The translations under genes were made by a program, and so were the position numbers. Below are positions 20,097 to 28,148 of a DNA stretch of 45,370 nt, piece by piece (within the stretch, counting starts at the first letter, position 1; the number at the start of each line of letters is the position of its first letter). Location: contig CAZXXS010000027.1 in assembly GCA_964644845.1 (NCBI GenBank), forward strand, positions 1 to 45,370. The letters run 5' to 3'. The stretch comes from Geothermovivens sp964644845. GTDB taxonomy: Bacteria; Zhuqueibacterota; Zhuqueibacteria; Oleimicrobiales; Geothermoviventaceae. The notes under the pieces are model-generated. The model was given only the letters and a program-made list of their open reading frames with translations. It did not search any database and was not told the origin of the DNA.

Positions 20097-20762
20097 TTGG
20101 GTCAGAAGACGAATCCCATTGGTTTTCGACTCGGTGTCATCAAGACCTGGGAATCGAACTGGTTCGACCAGCGAAACTTCGCCGACAAGCTCCAGGAGGA
20201 CATCTACCTCCGGAACTACATTCGCAAACGTTTACCGCGTGCCGGGATCTCGCGCATCGAGATTGAGCGGACCCCGCGCCGGGTGACGCTGACGATCCAC
20301 ACTGCCAGGCCTGGCATTGTAATCGGCCGTCGTGGCGCCGAGGTGGACAAGCTTCGCGAGGAGTTGCAGCGGATCACCGGCGGCAAAGATGTGCAGGTGA
20401 ATGTAGTGGAGATCAAGCGGCCGGAGTTGGATGCTTACCTTGTGGCCGAAAACATCGCCCAGCAGCTGGAAGCGAAGGTGTCCTTTCGCCGCGCCATGAA
20501 GCGGGCCATTGTGGCTGCCATGCGCATGGGAGCTGAGGGAATCCGCATTGCGGTGGCCGGACGACTGGGTGGCGCCGAGATGGCCCGTACCGAGCAGTAC
20601 AAGGACGGCCGCATTCCTCTGCACACCTTGCGCGCCGACATCGATTACGCCCGCGCCATTGCGCGGACCACTTACGGCACCATCGGCGTGAAGGTGTGGA
20701 TTTGCAAGGGCGAGGTGATTGGTGCGCCGCCGCTTCCGGGCGTCAGCGAAGGCAAGAGCTAA
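20097..20762 (+). CDS. rpsC: 30S ribosomal protein S3
   Basis: 221 residues. The start MGQKTNPIGFRLG is canonical and fixes TTG 20097, with ribosome binding site GAGGAGG at 20085-20091. The KH domain carries PGIVIGRRGAEVDKLREEL, and the C-terminal domain ends GVKVWICKGEVIG. S3 lies at the mRNA entry site and helps unwind mRNA. A 93-base spacer containing a hairpin follows before rplP. Confidence 0.98.
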   Translation: MGQKTNPIGFRLGVIKTWESNWFDQRNFADKLQEDIYLRNYIRKRLPRAGISRIEIERTPRRVTLTIHTARPGIVIGRRGAEVDKLREELQRITGGKDVQVNVVEIKRPELDAYLVAENIAQQLEAKVSFRRAMKRAIVAAMRMGAEGIRIAVAGRLGGAEMARTEQYKDGRIPLHTLRADIDYARAIARTTYGTIGVKVWICKGEVIGAPPLPGVSEGKS

Positions 20763-20766
20763 AGCT

Positions 20767-20805
20767 CGGGGCAGCGGTCGGCTGCGCCGGATGGGCGTTG
20801 CCCCG
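20767..20805 (+). other. Hairpin in the rpsC-rplP spacer
   Basis: CGGGGCA (20767-20773) pairs with TGCCCCG (20799-20805), enclosing a smaller stem GGC-TGC-GCC. It starts four bases after the rpsC stop, in a gap that is long for the S10 block. There is no U tract. An AT-rich patch (AAAATATT) follows before the rplP ribosome binding site. Confidence 0.4.
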
Positions 20806-20855
20806 GCTTGGAGTAGCGAAGATTGGCTCACGAAAATATTCCGGAGTAAGCAGCG

Positions 20856-21272
20856 ATGTTAATGCCGAAACGTGTGAAGTACCGCAAGCAGCAGCGTGGC
20901 CGCATGAAGGGCATGGCCAAGCGGGGCTACACGGTAGCTTTTGGTTCGTATGCCCTGAAGGCGCTGGAGCCCGCCTGGATTACAGCTCGGCAAATCGAGG
21001 CAGCTCGTGTTGCCATCACGCGTCACGTGAAGCGCGGTGGCCGGCTGTGGATTCGCATCTTTCCGGACAAGCCCGTAACCAAGAAGCCGCTGGAAACACG
21101 AATGGGCAAAGGCAAAGGTGCACCGGAGTACTGGGTGGCGGTTGTCAAACCCGGCCGAATCATCTTCGAACTGGACGGGGTGCCCGAGGATGTGGCGCGC
21201 GAGGCCATGCGGCTGGCTTCGCACAAGCTCCCCATTAAGACGAAGTTCGTGACCAGAGAGGAAGAGGTTTAA
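20856..21272 (+). CDS. rplP: 50S ribosomal protein L16
   Basis: 138 residues beginning MLMPKRVKYRKQQRGRMKG, the canonical start. It contains FGSYALKALEPAWITARQIE and RMGKGKGAPEYWVAVVKPG. L16 organises the A-site finger and helps position aminoacyl-tRNA in the 50S subunit. rpmC starts six bases downstream. Confidence 0.98.
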   Translation: MLMPKRVKYRKQQRGRMKGMAKRGYTVAFGSYALKALEPAWITARQIEAARVAITRHVKRGGRLWIRIFPDKPVTKKPLETRMGKGKGAPEYWVAVVKPGRIIFELDGVPEDVAREAMRLASHKLPIKTKFVTREEEV

Positions 21273-21278
21273 GGTCTG

Positions 21279-21518
21279 ATGAGAATTGAGGAAATTCGGC
21301 AACTGCCCATTGAAGAAGTCGAGCTCCGCTTGCGCGACGCGCTGGAAGAGTACGCGAATTTGCGCTTTCAGCACGCTACGCGCCAGCTCGACAATCCGCT
21401 GCGCTTGCGGATGATTCGCAAGGACATTGCCCGGCTGAAAACAGTCATTCGCGAGCATGAGCTGGGCATTCGGCTCGCTCCCGGGGCGCAGCAGGCATCC
21501 GAGCAGGAAAAGGCGTGA
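21279..21518 (+). CDS. rpmC: 50S ribosomal protein L29
   Basis: 79 residues, slightly longer than the usual 60-70. It has the two-helix family pattern, with LRFQHATRQLDNPLRLRMIR in the middle and a second helix (KDIARLKTVIREHELG). The extra C-terminal residues are alanine/glutamine-rich. L29 is near the tunnel exit with L23. Confidence 0.96.
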   Translation: MRIEEIRQLPIEEVELRLRDALEEYANLRFQHATRQLDNPLRLRMIRKDIARLKTVIREHELGIRLAPGAQQASEQEKA

Positions 21519-21541
21519 GAAGCCAAGGTTGAGGAATTTCG

Positions 21542-21799
21542 ATGGCTGAAAGAGGTCGCAGAAAGGTTCGCATCGGTCGTGTGGTAAGCGATAAGATGGA
21601 TAAAAGCCGCATCGTAGCGGTCGAACGGCTCGTGCAGCACCCGTTGTACAAGAAGTACATTCGCCGCACGACCAAGTTCATGGCTCACGACGAGAACAAC
21701 GAGAGCCATGTGGGCGACGTGGTGCGGATTATGGAGACCCGCCCGCTGAGCAAGAGGAAACGCTGGCGGGTGGTGGAAATCTTGGAACGGGCGAAGTGA
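21542..21799 (+). CDS. rpsQ: 30S ribosomal protein S17
   Basis: 85 residues, standard length. Family segments are RIGRVVSDKMDKSRIVAVER, HPLYKKYIRRTTKFMAHDE and the C-terminal VVRIMETRPLSKRKRWRVVE. S17 is an OB-fold protein and a primary binder of the 16S 5' domain. It lies 23 bases after rpmC. Confidence 0.98.
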   Translation: MAERGRRKVRIGRVVSDKMDKSRIVAVERLVQHPLYKKYIRRTTKFMAHDENNESHVGDVVRIMETRPLSKRKRWRVVEILERAK

Positions 21800-21813
21800 T
21801 CTGAGGTTCGGCG

Positions 21814-22182
21814 ATGATCCAGCAGGAGTCCAGACTTAACGTGGCAGACAACACCGGGGCGAAGGAGGTGCTTTGCATCCGGGTGTTGGGGGGTAGCACC
21901 CGACGCTACGCCTCGGTTGGTGATGTAATTGTGGTAACGGTGAAGTCGGCCGTACCGGGCGGGTCGGTAAAAAAGGGCGACATCAGCAAGGCCGTAGTGG
22001 TGCGGACGAAGAAGGAAGTCCCGCGTCCGGACGGCTCGCTCATTCGTTTCGACGACAACGCAGCCGTGTTGATCAACGATGCCATGGAGCCGAAGGGCAC
22101 GCGCATCTTCGGCCCGGTGGCACGCGAGCTGCGTGAAAAGGAGTTCATGAAGATCGTTTCTCTCGCCCCTGAAGTTTTGTAA
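21814..22182 (+). CDS. rplN: 50S ribosomal protein L14
   Basis: 122 residues starting MIQQESRLNVADNTGAKEV, canonical. VKKGDISKAVVVRTKKEVPR and GPVARELREKEFMKIVSLAP match the family. L14 is part of the intersubunit bridge and a docking site of the silencing factor RsfS. It lies 14 bases after rpsQ. Confidence 0.98.
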   Translation: MIQQESRLNVADNTGAKEVLCIRVLGGSTRRYASVGDVIVVTVKSAVPGGSVKKGDISKAVVVRTKKEVPRPDGSLIRFDDNAAVLINDAMEPKGTRIFGPVARELREKEFMKIVSLAPEVL

Positions 22183-22214
22183 GCGCACATTTGAGTAAGC
22201 GAAGGTTTGTGGCC

Positions 22215-22550
22215 ATGCACGTACGAAAAGGCGATCAGGTCCTGGTTCTGAGCGGGAACTACCGAGGCAAAGTGTCCCGGGTGTTGAAGGTGTACCCGAA
22301 GACGAACCGGGTTGTGGTAGAGGGTGTGAATTTCATCAAGCGGCACACGCGGCCGTCCACCCAGAATCCGCAAGGCGGCATCATCGAAAAGGAAGGACCC
22401 ATTCACGCTTCGAACGTGATGGTAGTGTGCCCGAAGTGCGGCCAGCCGACACGTGTGGCCAACAAAATCGTGTGGAACGAACGCCGCATGAAACGCGAAC
22501 ACATCCGTGTGTGCAAAAAATGCGGTGAAATGATTGTAAGCAACGCTTGA
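22215..22550 (+). CDS. rplX: 50S ribosomal protein L24 with C-terminal zinc ribbon
   Basis: 111 residues from ATG 22215. The KOW domain is MHVRKGDQVLVLSGNYRGKV, followed by HTRPSTQNPQGGIIEKEGPI. The C-terminus carries C72PKC75 and C100KKC103, a four-cysteine zinc ribbon seen in many bacterial L24 proteins. ATG 22215 is preferred because GAAGG (22201-22205) lies nine bases upstream and the protein then starts like Bacillus L24; TTG 22191 in frame would add eight residues but has no ribosome binding site. L24 starts 50S assembly and lies near the exit tunnel. Confidence 0.93.
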   Translation: MHVRKGDQVLVLSGNYRGKVSRVLKVYPKTNRVVVEGVNFIKRHTRPSTQNPQGGIIEKEGPIHASNVMVVCPKCGQPTRVANKIVWNERRMKREHIRVCKKCGEMIVSNA

Positions 22551-22569
22551 GCGTCGGTTAGGGTGAACC

Positions 22570-23133
22570 ATGGACTACGTTCCCAGGCTAATTGAGCATT
22601 ACCAGAAGGTTGTCGTCCCCCAGTTGATGAAGAAATTCAACTACAAGAGCGTGATGCAGGTCCCGCGTCTCGAGAAGATCGTCATCAACATGGGTGTTGG
22701 GGAGGCGACGGAGAACCCGAAGTTTCTTGAGTCTGCGGTGCAGGATCTGCGCATGATCGCCGGTCAGCAACCGGCCATCACACGGGCCAAGAAGGCGATC
22801 TCGAATTTCCACCTGCGGGCGGGCACGCCGATCGGTTGTCGCGTGACTCTGCGGCGCTGGCGGATGTACGAGTTTCTGGACCGGCTGATCAACATCGCGA
22901 TCCCACGCATTCGCGACTTCCGCGGACTTTCGGATAAGTCGTTCGATGGACGGGGCAACTACAGCCTTGGTTTGCGTGAGCAGATCATTTTCCCGGAAAT
23001 CGATTACGACAAGGTCGACAAGATCCGCGGGATGGATGTGACCATTGTGACGACAGCCAAGACCGACGAAGAGGCCTACGAGCTTCTTGCGGCCTTGGGA
23101 ATGCCTTTCAGGAAGACCGGAGCAACAACCTAA
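22570..23133 (+). CDS. rplE: 50S ribosomal protein L5
   Basis: 187 residues, standard. Segments include NYKSVMQVPRLEKIVINMGV, PIGCRVTLRRWRMYEFLDRL and DFRGLSDKSFDGRGNYSLG. L5 binds 5S rRNA in the central protuberance and contacts S13 and the P-site tRNA. It begins 19 bases after rplX. Confidence 0.98.
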   Translation: MDYVPRLIEHYQKVVVPQLMKKFNYKSVMQVPRLEKIVINMGVGEATENPKFLESAVQDLRMIAGQQPAITRAKKAISNFHLRAGTPIGCRVTLRRWRMYEFLDRLINIAIPRIRDFRGLSDKSFDGRGNYSLGLREQIIFPEIDYDKVDKIRGMDVTIVTTAKTDEEAYELLAALGMPFRKTGATT

Positions 23134-23162
23134 GTAAGGCGCAAAGAAAGGAGAGGTCGGAC

Positions 23163-23348
23163 TTGGCAAGGAAAAGTCAGTGGGCAAAGATGCGCAAAGA
23201 GCCGAAGTTCAAGGTTCGTCAGCACAATCGGTGCAAGCGGTGCGGACGCCCGCGTGCGTACTACCGGAAGTTCGGTCTTTGCCGTGTCTGCCTGCGGGAG
23301 CTGGCTCTGGAAGGCCAGATTCCCGGCGTGATTAAAGCCAGCTGGTGA
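23163..23348 (+). CDS. rpsN: 30S ribosomal protein S14, zinc-binding short form
   Basis: 61 residues, the short type Z form. Zinc ligands are C24-x2-C27 and C40-x2-C43 in RCKRCGRPRAYYRKFGLCRV; the C-terminus GQIPGVIKASW is canonical. TTG 23163 is the start, preceded by AAAGGAGAGG (23147-23156). The longer non-zinc S14 is absent here. S14 is in the 30S head next to S3 and S10. Confidence 0.97.
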   Translation: MARKSQWAKMRKEPKFKVRQHNRCKRCGRPRAYYRKFGLCRVCLRELALEGQIPGVIKASW

Positions 23349-23375
23349 CAAGAGGCTGAGAGAGGGAGTTCTTCA

Positions 23376-23774
23376 ATGGCCGTGACGGACCCGATTGCGG
23401 ATTACCTGACGCGGATTCGAAATGCGCTCAAGGCGAAGCACCGCAAAGTAGACATTCCTGCTTCCAATCTGAAGCGGGAGATCACCAAGGTGCTTCAGGC
23501 GGAGGGGTACATCCGCAACTTCGTAGAAATTGAGGACGGCAAACAGGGTTTGCTGCGCGTTTACCTGAAGTACGATGCCAGGGAAGTGCCCGCCATCACG
23601 GGCCTGAAACGCATTAGCAAGCCCGGACGCCGGGTGTACGTGCCCGCGGACAAGGTGCCTCGGGTCATGAACAATCTGGGCATTGCCATTTTGTCGACCT
23701 CGCGCGGCGTAATTACGCACAAGCAGGCGTTGCGCGAGCACGTTGGCGGCGAGGTTCTGTGCTACGTGTGGTGA
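23376..23774 (+). CDS. rpsH: 30S ribosomal protein S8
   Basis: 132 residues beginning MAVTDPIADYLTRIRNALKA. The C-terminal segments STSRGVITHKQALREHVGGE and VLCYVW are canonical. S8 binds the 16S central domain and represses the spc operon in E. coli through a site around rplE. I could not identify an equivalent site here. Confidence 0.98.
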   Translation: MAVTDPIADYLTRIRNALKAKHRKVDIPASNLKREITKVLQAEGYIRNFVEIEDGKQGLLRVYLKYDAREVPAITGLKRISKPGRRVYVPADKVPRVMNNLGIAILSTSRGVITHKQALREHVGGEVLCYVW

Positions 23775-23841
23775 GCCGCTGGTCGCATCGGTTGCGGCCC
23801 TGGGTTACCGAACAGCATGTGCTTAAGGCAGGGAGATTGAC

Positions 23842-24378
23842 GTGTCGAGAATTGGTCGAAAGCCCATTCCGATACCAGACGGTGTTGAGGTGGCGATCGA
23901 AAAATCGGAGGTTGTGGCGAAGGGCCCGCATGGCGAGCTACGTCAGGCCTTTCACCCGGACCTGACCGTGAAGATCGAGGACGGTCAGGTTGTGGTGACG
24001 CGCCCGACGGACAACAAGGTGCACCGCTCGCTTCACGGCCTGACGCGTACCTTGATCAGCAACATCATCGAGGGCGTCAAGAGCGGGTTCGAGAAGAAGC
24101 TGCAGATCGAGGGTGTCGGGTACAGGGGCGAGGTGAAGAACAACCGGCTTACCCTTTACGTCGGCTACTCGCATCCGGTTGTCATCGTGCCTCCGGAAGG
24201 CATCAAACTGTCCGTCGAAGGCAACATCATCACCGTCTGGGGCATCGAGAAGGAGCTGGTTGGTAAGGTGGCGGCGCAAATTCGAGCTGTGCGTCCGCCG
24301 GAACCGTACAAAGGCAAAGGCATTCGCTACGTTGGCGAGTACGTGCGCCGGAAGGCTGGTAAGGCCGGCGCCAGGTAG
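23842..24378 (+). CDS. rplF: 50S ribosomal protein L6
   Basis: 178 residues starting MSRIGRKPIPIPDGVEV, which fixes GTG 23842; GGGAG (23831-23835) lies six bases upstream. It has two L6 domains and the C-terminal PEPYKGKGIRYVGEYVRRKA signature. L6 sits at the base of the L7/L12 stalk near the sarcin-ricin loop. It lies 67 bases after rpsH. Confidence 0.98.
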   Translation: MSRIGRKPIPIPDGVEVAIEKSEVVAKGPHGELRQAFHPDLTVKIEDGQVVVTRPTDNKVHRSLHGLTRTLISNIIEGVKSGFEKKLQIEGVGYRGEVKNNRLTLYVGYSHPVVIVPPEGIKLSVEGNIITVWGIEKELVGKVAAQIRAVRPPEPYKGKGIRYVGEYVRRKAGKAGAR

Positions 24379-24434
24379 TCGATTGCAGGGCCAGCCGTAG
24401 CCGGGTGGTTTTCGAATAGGAAGGTGCAAAAGGG

Positions 24435-24809
24435 ATGGCGAAGAACAAAGCAGACAAAACGCTGGCGCGGCTACGCCGCAAAAAACGGATTCGAAAGAAA
24501 GTACACGGAACGCCGGAAAGACCGCGTCTGGTGGTGTTCCGCAGTGCCAAGCACATCTACGCCCAGCTTGTCGACGACGTGAACCAAAAGACGCTAACCG
24601 GTGTGTCGACGGTTACACCAACCCTGCGGGAAGAATTGCAGGGCGTGTCGGGCAAAACCGAGAAGGCCAAAATCGTCGGCAAGGCCATCGCTGAGAAGGC
24701 CAAGGAACTGGGCGTAACGCGCGTGGTCTTCGACCGTGGAGGCTACCGTTACCACGGTCGTGTGAAGGCGGTGGCAGACGGCGCTCGCGAGGGTGGCCTG
24801 GAATTTTAG
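24435..24809 (+). CDS. rplR: 50S ribosomal protein L18
   Basis: 124 residues. The basic N-terminal region is followed by GTPERPRLVVFRSAKHIYAQ, and by VFDRGGYRYHGRVKAVADGA near the end, then EGGLEF, all canonical. L18 binds 5S rRNA with L5. It has 56 bases of spacer after rplF and a clear AAGG-containing upstream region. Confidence 0.98.
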   Translation: MAKNKADKTLARLRRKKRIRKKVHGTPERPRLVVFRSAKHIYAQLVDDVNQKTLTGVSTVTPTLREELQGVSGKTEKAKIVGKAIAEKAKELGVTRVVFDRGGYRYHGRVKAVADGAREGGLEF

Positions 24810-24854
24810 GAACGTGCGTTTTTCGCGGAAGTGAATTAAGAGGTCGAGGGAAAA

Positions 24855-25415
24855 GTGCAGGAACAGATCAATCCCAACGAGCTTGACCTGAAAGAGCGAG
24901 TTGTTCAGATTAATCGCGTCGCCAAAGTGGTGAAAGGTGGGCGCCGATTTCACTTCAACGCCATTGTGGTCGTCGGCGATTACAACGGCCACGTAGGCGT
25001 TGGCCTCGGCAAAGCCAATGAGGTCACGGACGCCATTAGCAAGGGCGTTGAAGCGGCAAAGAAAAGTGTGGTGCGCGTACCGATCGTGAACGGCACCATC
25101 CCACACGAGATCATTGCCAAGTACGGAGCGTCCAAGGTTCTGTTGAAGCCTGCGGCTCCCGGTACGGGTGTGATCGCTGGTAGCGCCGTACGTGCGGTAG
25201 TTGAACTGGCGGGTATCAAGGATGTGCTTAGCAAGTGCATTGGTTCTCGCAACCCGCACAACACGGTGAAAGCTACCATGAAAGCGCTGACCAGTTTCCT
25301 CGATCTCAGTACTGTGGCGCGCAAACGCGGTTTGCCGCCGCGCAAGGTTCTGGGCATGCCCGAAGGCGAGCCGGAGAAGGTGGCCGAGGCGGAAACCGAG
25401 AAGACGGAGTCCTGA
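24855..25415 (+). CDS. rpsE: 30S ribosomal protein S5
   Basis: 186 residues. The N-terminal double-stranded RNA-binding-like domain has ERVVQINRVAKVVKGGRRFH and GDYNGHVGVGLGKANEV. The C-terminal domain has GTGVIAGSAVRAVVELAGIK, then NPHNTVKATMKAL. A short acidic tail is added. GTG 24855 is the start, with GAGG upstream at 24840-24843. S5 is at the mRNA entry site and affects decoding fidelity. Confidence 0.97.
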   Translation: MQEQINPNELDLKERVVQINRVAKVVKGGRRFHFNAIVVVGDYNGHVGVGLGKANEVTDAISKGVEAAKKSVVRVPIVNGTIPHEIIAKYGASKVLLKPAAPGTGVIAGSAVRAVVELAGIKDVLSKCIGSRNPHNTVKATMKALTSFLDLSTVARKRGLPPRKVLGMPEGEPEKVAEAETEKTES

Positions 25416-25453
25416 ACGAACGCGAACTGAATCACGAAGGGCGTGATTAAGCC

Positions 25454-25657
25454 ATGACAGCGAAAAAGCAAAAACTCCAGAAGGTTCGCATTACGCAGCT
25501 TCGAAGCACCATCGATAAGAAGCCCAACCAGAGGGCTGTGCTGCGCGCGCTGGGGTTGCGGAAAAGGCATCAAACAGTGGAGCACATGGCCTCGCCAACC
25601 ATCATGGGCATGGTCGAGAAGGTGCGCCATCTTGTGAAAGTCGAGTTTGTGGACTGA
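25454..25657 (+). CDS. rpmD: 50S ribosomal protein L30
   Basis: 67 residues, close to the bacterial norm (about 60). The core is KVRITQLRSTIDKKPNQRAV, then LRALGLRKRHQTVEH and the C-terminal GMVEKVRHLVKVEFV, all canonical. L30 is a small ferredoxin-like-fold protein of the 50S subunit. It is followed by rplO after 47 bases. Confidence 0.97.
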   Translation: MTAKKQKLQKVRITQLRSTIDKKPNQRAVLRALGLRKRHQTVEHMASPTIMGMVEKVRHLVKVEFVD

Positions 25658-25704
25658 ACCCGAATCGGCGGAACGTGATTTTTTCGGACTGAGAGAGGTG
25701 ACGA

Positions 25705-26145
25705 ATGAATCTGAGCAGTTTGAAACCAGCGCCTGGCGCCAAGAAAAAGCGCAAGCGAGTCGGGTGTGGTGAGGGTTCGGGACACGGAGGGACATCGTGC
25801 CGCGGCCACAAAGGAGCCCGCTCGCGTTCCGGACACAAGAACTACCCGTGGTTTGAAGGCGGGCAAATGCCCCTGCAGCGGCGGGTACCGAAACGCGGTT
25901 TTCGAAACATCTTCAAAGTTGTGTACCAGGTTGTGAACGTTGGCGACTTGGAACAGATCGAGGGTACGCAGGAGGTGACGCTGGAGACCCTGCGTGCAGC
26001 TGGCCTGATCAAACGGTTGGATCAGCCGGTGAAGATCCTCGGGGACGGCGAATTGAAAAAGGCCCTCAACGTTTCGGCTCACGCTTTCAGTAAGTCAGCG
26101 GTGCAGAAAATTGAGGCTGCAGGTGGGAGGGCCACCGTCCTATGA
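25705..26145 (+). CDS. rplO: 50S ribosomal protein L15
   Basis: 146 residues. The glycine-rich basic N-terminal part contains RVGCGEGSGHGGTSCRGHKG and FEGGQMPLQRRVPKRGF. The C-terminal globular domain ends IEAAGGRATVL. Its TGA stop overlaps the secY start (ATGA at 26142-26145), indicating translational coupling. L15 organises 23S rRNA late in assembly. Confidence 0.97.
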   Translation: MNLSSLKPAPGAKKKRKRVGCGEGSGHGGTSCRGHKGARSRSGHKNYPWFEGGQMPLQRRVPKRGFRNIFKVVYQVVNVGDLEQIEGTQEVTLETLRAAGLIKRLDQPVKILGDGELKKALNVSAHAFSKSAVQKIEAAGGRATVL

Positions 26146-27479
26146 TGGAGAAATTCCAGAATATCTTTCGCATCCCCGAGCTGAAGAAGCGAATTCTGTT
26201 TACCCTTGGTATTCTGGTTGTCTACCGGATAGGCGGTCACGTTCCAATTCCAGGCGTCAACGGTCAGGCTCTGGTCCAGTTTTTCGAGCAGGCGCGTGGA
26301 GGCGGGTTGCTTGGCCTTTACGACCTGTTTGCGGGTGGTGCATTCCGGCGCGCCACCGTTTTTGCGCTTGGCATCATGCCTTACATTTCCGCGTCCATTA
26401 TCTTGCAGCTTTTGGGTGCTGTTTTCCCCTACTTTCAGAAGCTGCAGAAAGAGGGCGAAGAAGGGCGTAAGAAAATCAACCAGTACACCCGCTACGGTAC
26501 CGTGCTAATTTCGGCCCTGCAGGCCTACGGTGTGGCCGTTTTTCTGGAGAACATCGGCCAGGCTACGAGCGGCCAGCTGGTAGTACCGCACCCGGGACTG
26601 GGGTTTCGCCTGCTCACCATGCTAACGCTGGCCACGGGCACAGTGCTCATCATGTGGCTTGGTGAGCAAATTACGGAACGCGGCATCGGCAACGGCATTT
26701 CCCTGATCATCATGGTCGGCATTTTGGCGCGGTTCCCGAACGCTGTTTTCGACGAGTTGCAGCAGTTGCAGGCCGGTAACCGCTCCGTTCTGATGGAAGT
26801 TTTCCTGTGGGCCCTGATGATTGCAGTCACGGCTTTCGTCGTCATTCTAACGCAGGGTACGCGGAAGATTCCTGTACAGTACGCGAAGCGGGTAGTTGGG
26901 CGAAAGGTCTACGGTGGTCAAAGTACGCACATCCCGCTACGGGTGAACATGGCCGGCGTGATGGCCATCATCTTCGCGCAGTCCATCATGTTTGTGCCGC
27001 AGACGGTGGCCACGTTCTTCCCCAACTCGGAATTTGTGCAGACGGTGACGGCCTACTTCAGTTTTGAATCGTTCGTCTACTGGGCGGTGTACGCCGTTCT
27101 GATCGTGTTCTTCATGTACTTCTACACGGCCATCGCCTTCAACCCGGTGGACGTGGCCGACAACATGCGGAAGTACGGCGGGTTTATCCCCGGCGTACGG
27201 CCGGGCAAGAAGACGGCTGAGTACATTGACAACATCCTGACGAAAATCACACTGCCGGGCGCCATCGCGATCTCGGTAGTCGCCATCCTGCCGTATTTTC
27301 TGACGCGTTTCACGAACGTGTCCTACGGTTTTGCCAGTTTCTTCGGCGGAACCTCGCTGTTGATCATCGTTGGTGTGGCGCTCGACACGCTGCAGCAGAT
27401 CGAGTCGCACCTTTTGATGCGGCACTACGACGGTTTGTTGAAGAGCTCCAAGATCCGCGGACGCAGACGGTTCGCGTAA
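26142..27479 (+). CDS. secY: Protein translocase subunit SecY
   Basis: 445 residues with ten predicted membrane segments. Landmarks: ILVVYRIGGHVPIPGVN (TM1/plug region), the cytosolic loop QGTRKIPVQYAKRVVGRKVY, FNPVDVADNMRKYGGFIPGV, and YDGLLKSSKIRGRR at the C-terminus. SecY is the channel of the Sec translocon and partners the SecE at 471-653. It overlaps rplO by four bases. The usual spc-operon position is kept. Confidence 0.98.
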   Translation: MMEKFQNIFRIPELKKRILFTLGILVVYRIGGHVPIPGVNGQALVQFFEQARGGGLLGLYDLFAGGAFRRATVFALGIMPYISASIILQLLGAVFPYFQKLQKEGEEGRKKINQYTRYGTVLISALQAYGVAVFLENIGQATSGQLVVPHPGLGFRLLTMLTLATGTVLIMWLGEQITERGIGNGISLIIMVGILARFPNAVFDELQQLQAGNRSVLMEVFLWALMIAVTAFVVILTQGTRKIPVQYAKRVVGRKVYGGQSTHIPLRVNMAGVMAIIFAQSIMFVPQTVATFFPNSEFVQTVTAYFSFESFVYWAVYAVLIVFFMYFYTAIAFNPVDVADNMRKYGGFIPGVRPGKKTAEYIDNILTKITLPGAIAISVVAILPYFLTRFTNVSYGFASFFGGTSLLIIVGVALDTLQQIESHLLMRHYDGLLKSSKIRGRRRFA

Positions 27480-27494
27480 CAGACTGGATGGGCG

Positions 27495-28148
27495 ATGCGA
27501 CTGATTCTCCTCGGACCACCGGGATCTGGCAAGGGCACGCAAGGAGCCTGGCTCAGCGACAAGTACGGAATTCCGGCCATCTCAACGGGCGACATTCTGC
27601 GTGAGGCAGTGCGTCAGGGTACCGAGCTCGGGAAGAAGGCCAAAAGCTACATGGACGCTGGCAAGCTGGTACCCGACGACGTGATTATTGGTCTGATTGA
27701 GGAGCGCCTTTCCGAGCCAGACTGCACCAAGGGTTTCATCCTGGACGGCTTCCCCCGCACGGTGCCTCAGGCCGAGGCTCTGGAGGCGTTGATGGCACGG
27801 CGCAACTGGCCTCTGGATGCTGTTCTGAGTCTGGAGGTGCCGGATGAGGAGATCGTGCAGCGCTCTGTGAACCGCCGGGTTTGCGAGAAGTGCGGCAGGG
27901 TTTTCAACCTGATCACGGACCCTCCCCCGGCGGATGGTAAGTGCCCGGTGTGCGGCGGTCGAATCGTGCAGCGGGAGGATGACAACGAGGAGACGGTGCG
28001 GGCTCGTCTGCGGGTGTACAACGAGCAGACGGCCCCGCTGAAAAAATACTACGAAGAAAGGGGCAAGCTCATCCGAGTGGATGGCGTTGGCTCCATCGAG
28101 GAGGTTCGCAGCCGCATTGAGGCTGCGTTGAGGCAGGTTTCGGAATGA
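27495..28148 (+). CDS. adk: Adenylate kinase with zinc-type LID
   Basis: 217 residues. The P-loop GPPGSGKGTQ is at the N-terminus; the NMP-binding segment includes ISTGDILREAV and DGFPRTVPQAEAL. The LID carries C130-x2-C133 and C150-x2-C153, the structural zinc site found in Gram-positive and many thermophilic enzymes. It catalyses ATP + AMP to 2 ADP. The stop overlaps the map start (ATGA at 28145-28148). Confidence 0.98.
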   Translation: MRLILLGPPGSGKGTQGAWLSDKYGIPAISTGDILREAVRQGTELGKKAKSYMDAGKLVPDDVIIGLIEERLSEPDCTKGFILDGFPRTVPQAEALEALMARRNWPLDAVLSLEVPDEEIVQRSVNRRVCEKCGRVFNLITDPPPADGKCPVCGGRIVQREDDNEETVRARLRVYNEQTAPLKKYYEERGKLIRVDGVGSIEEVRSRIEAALRQVSE

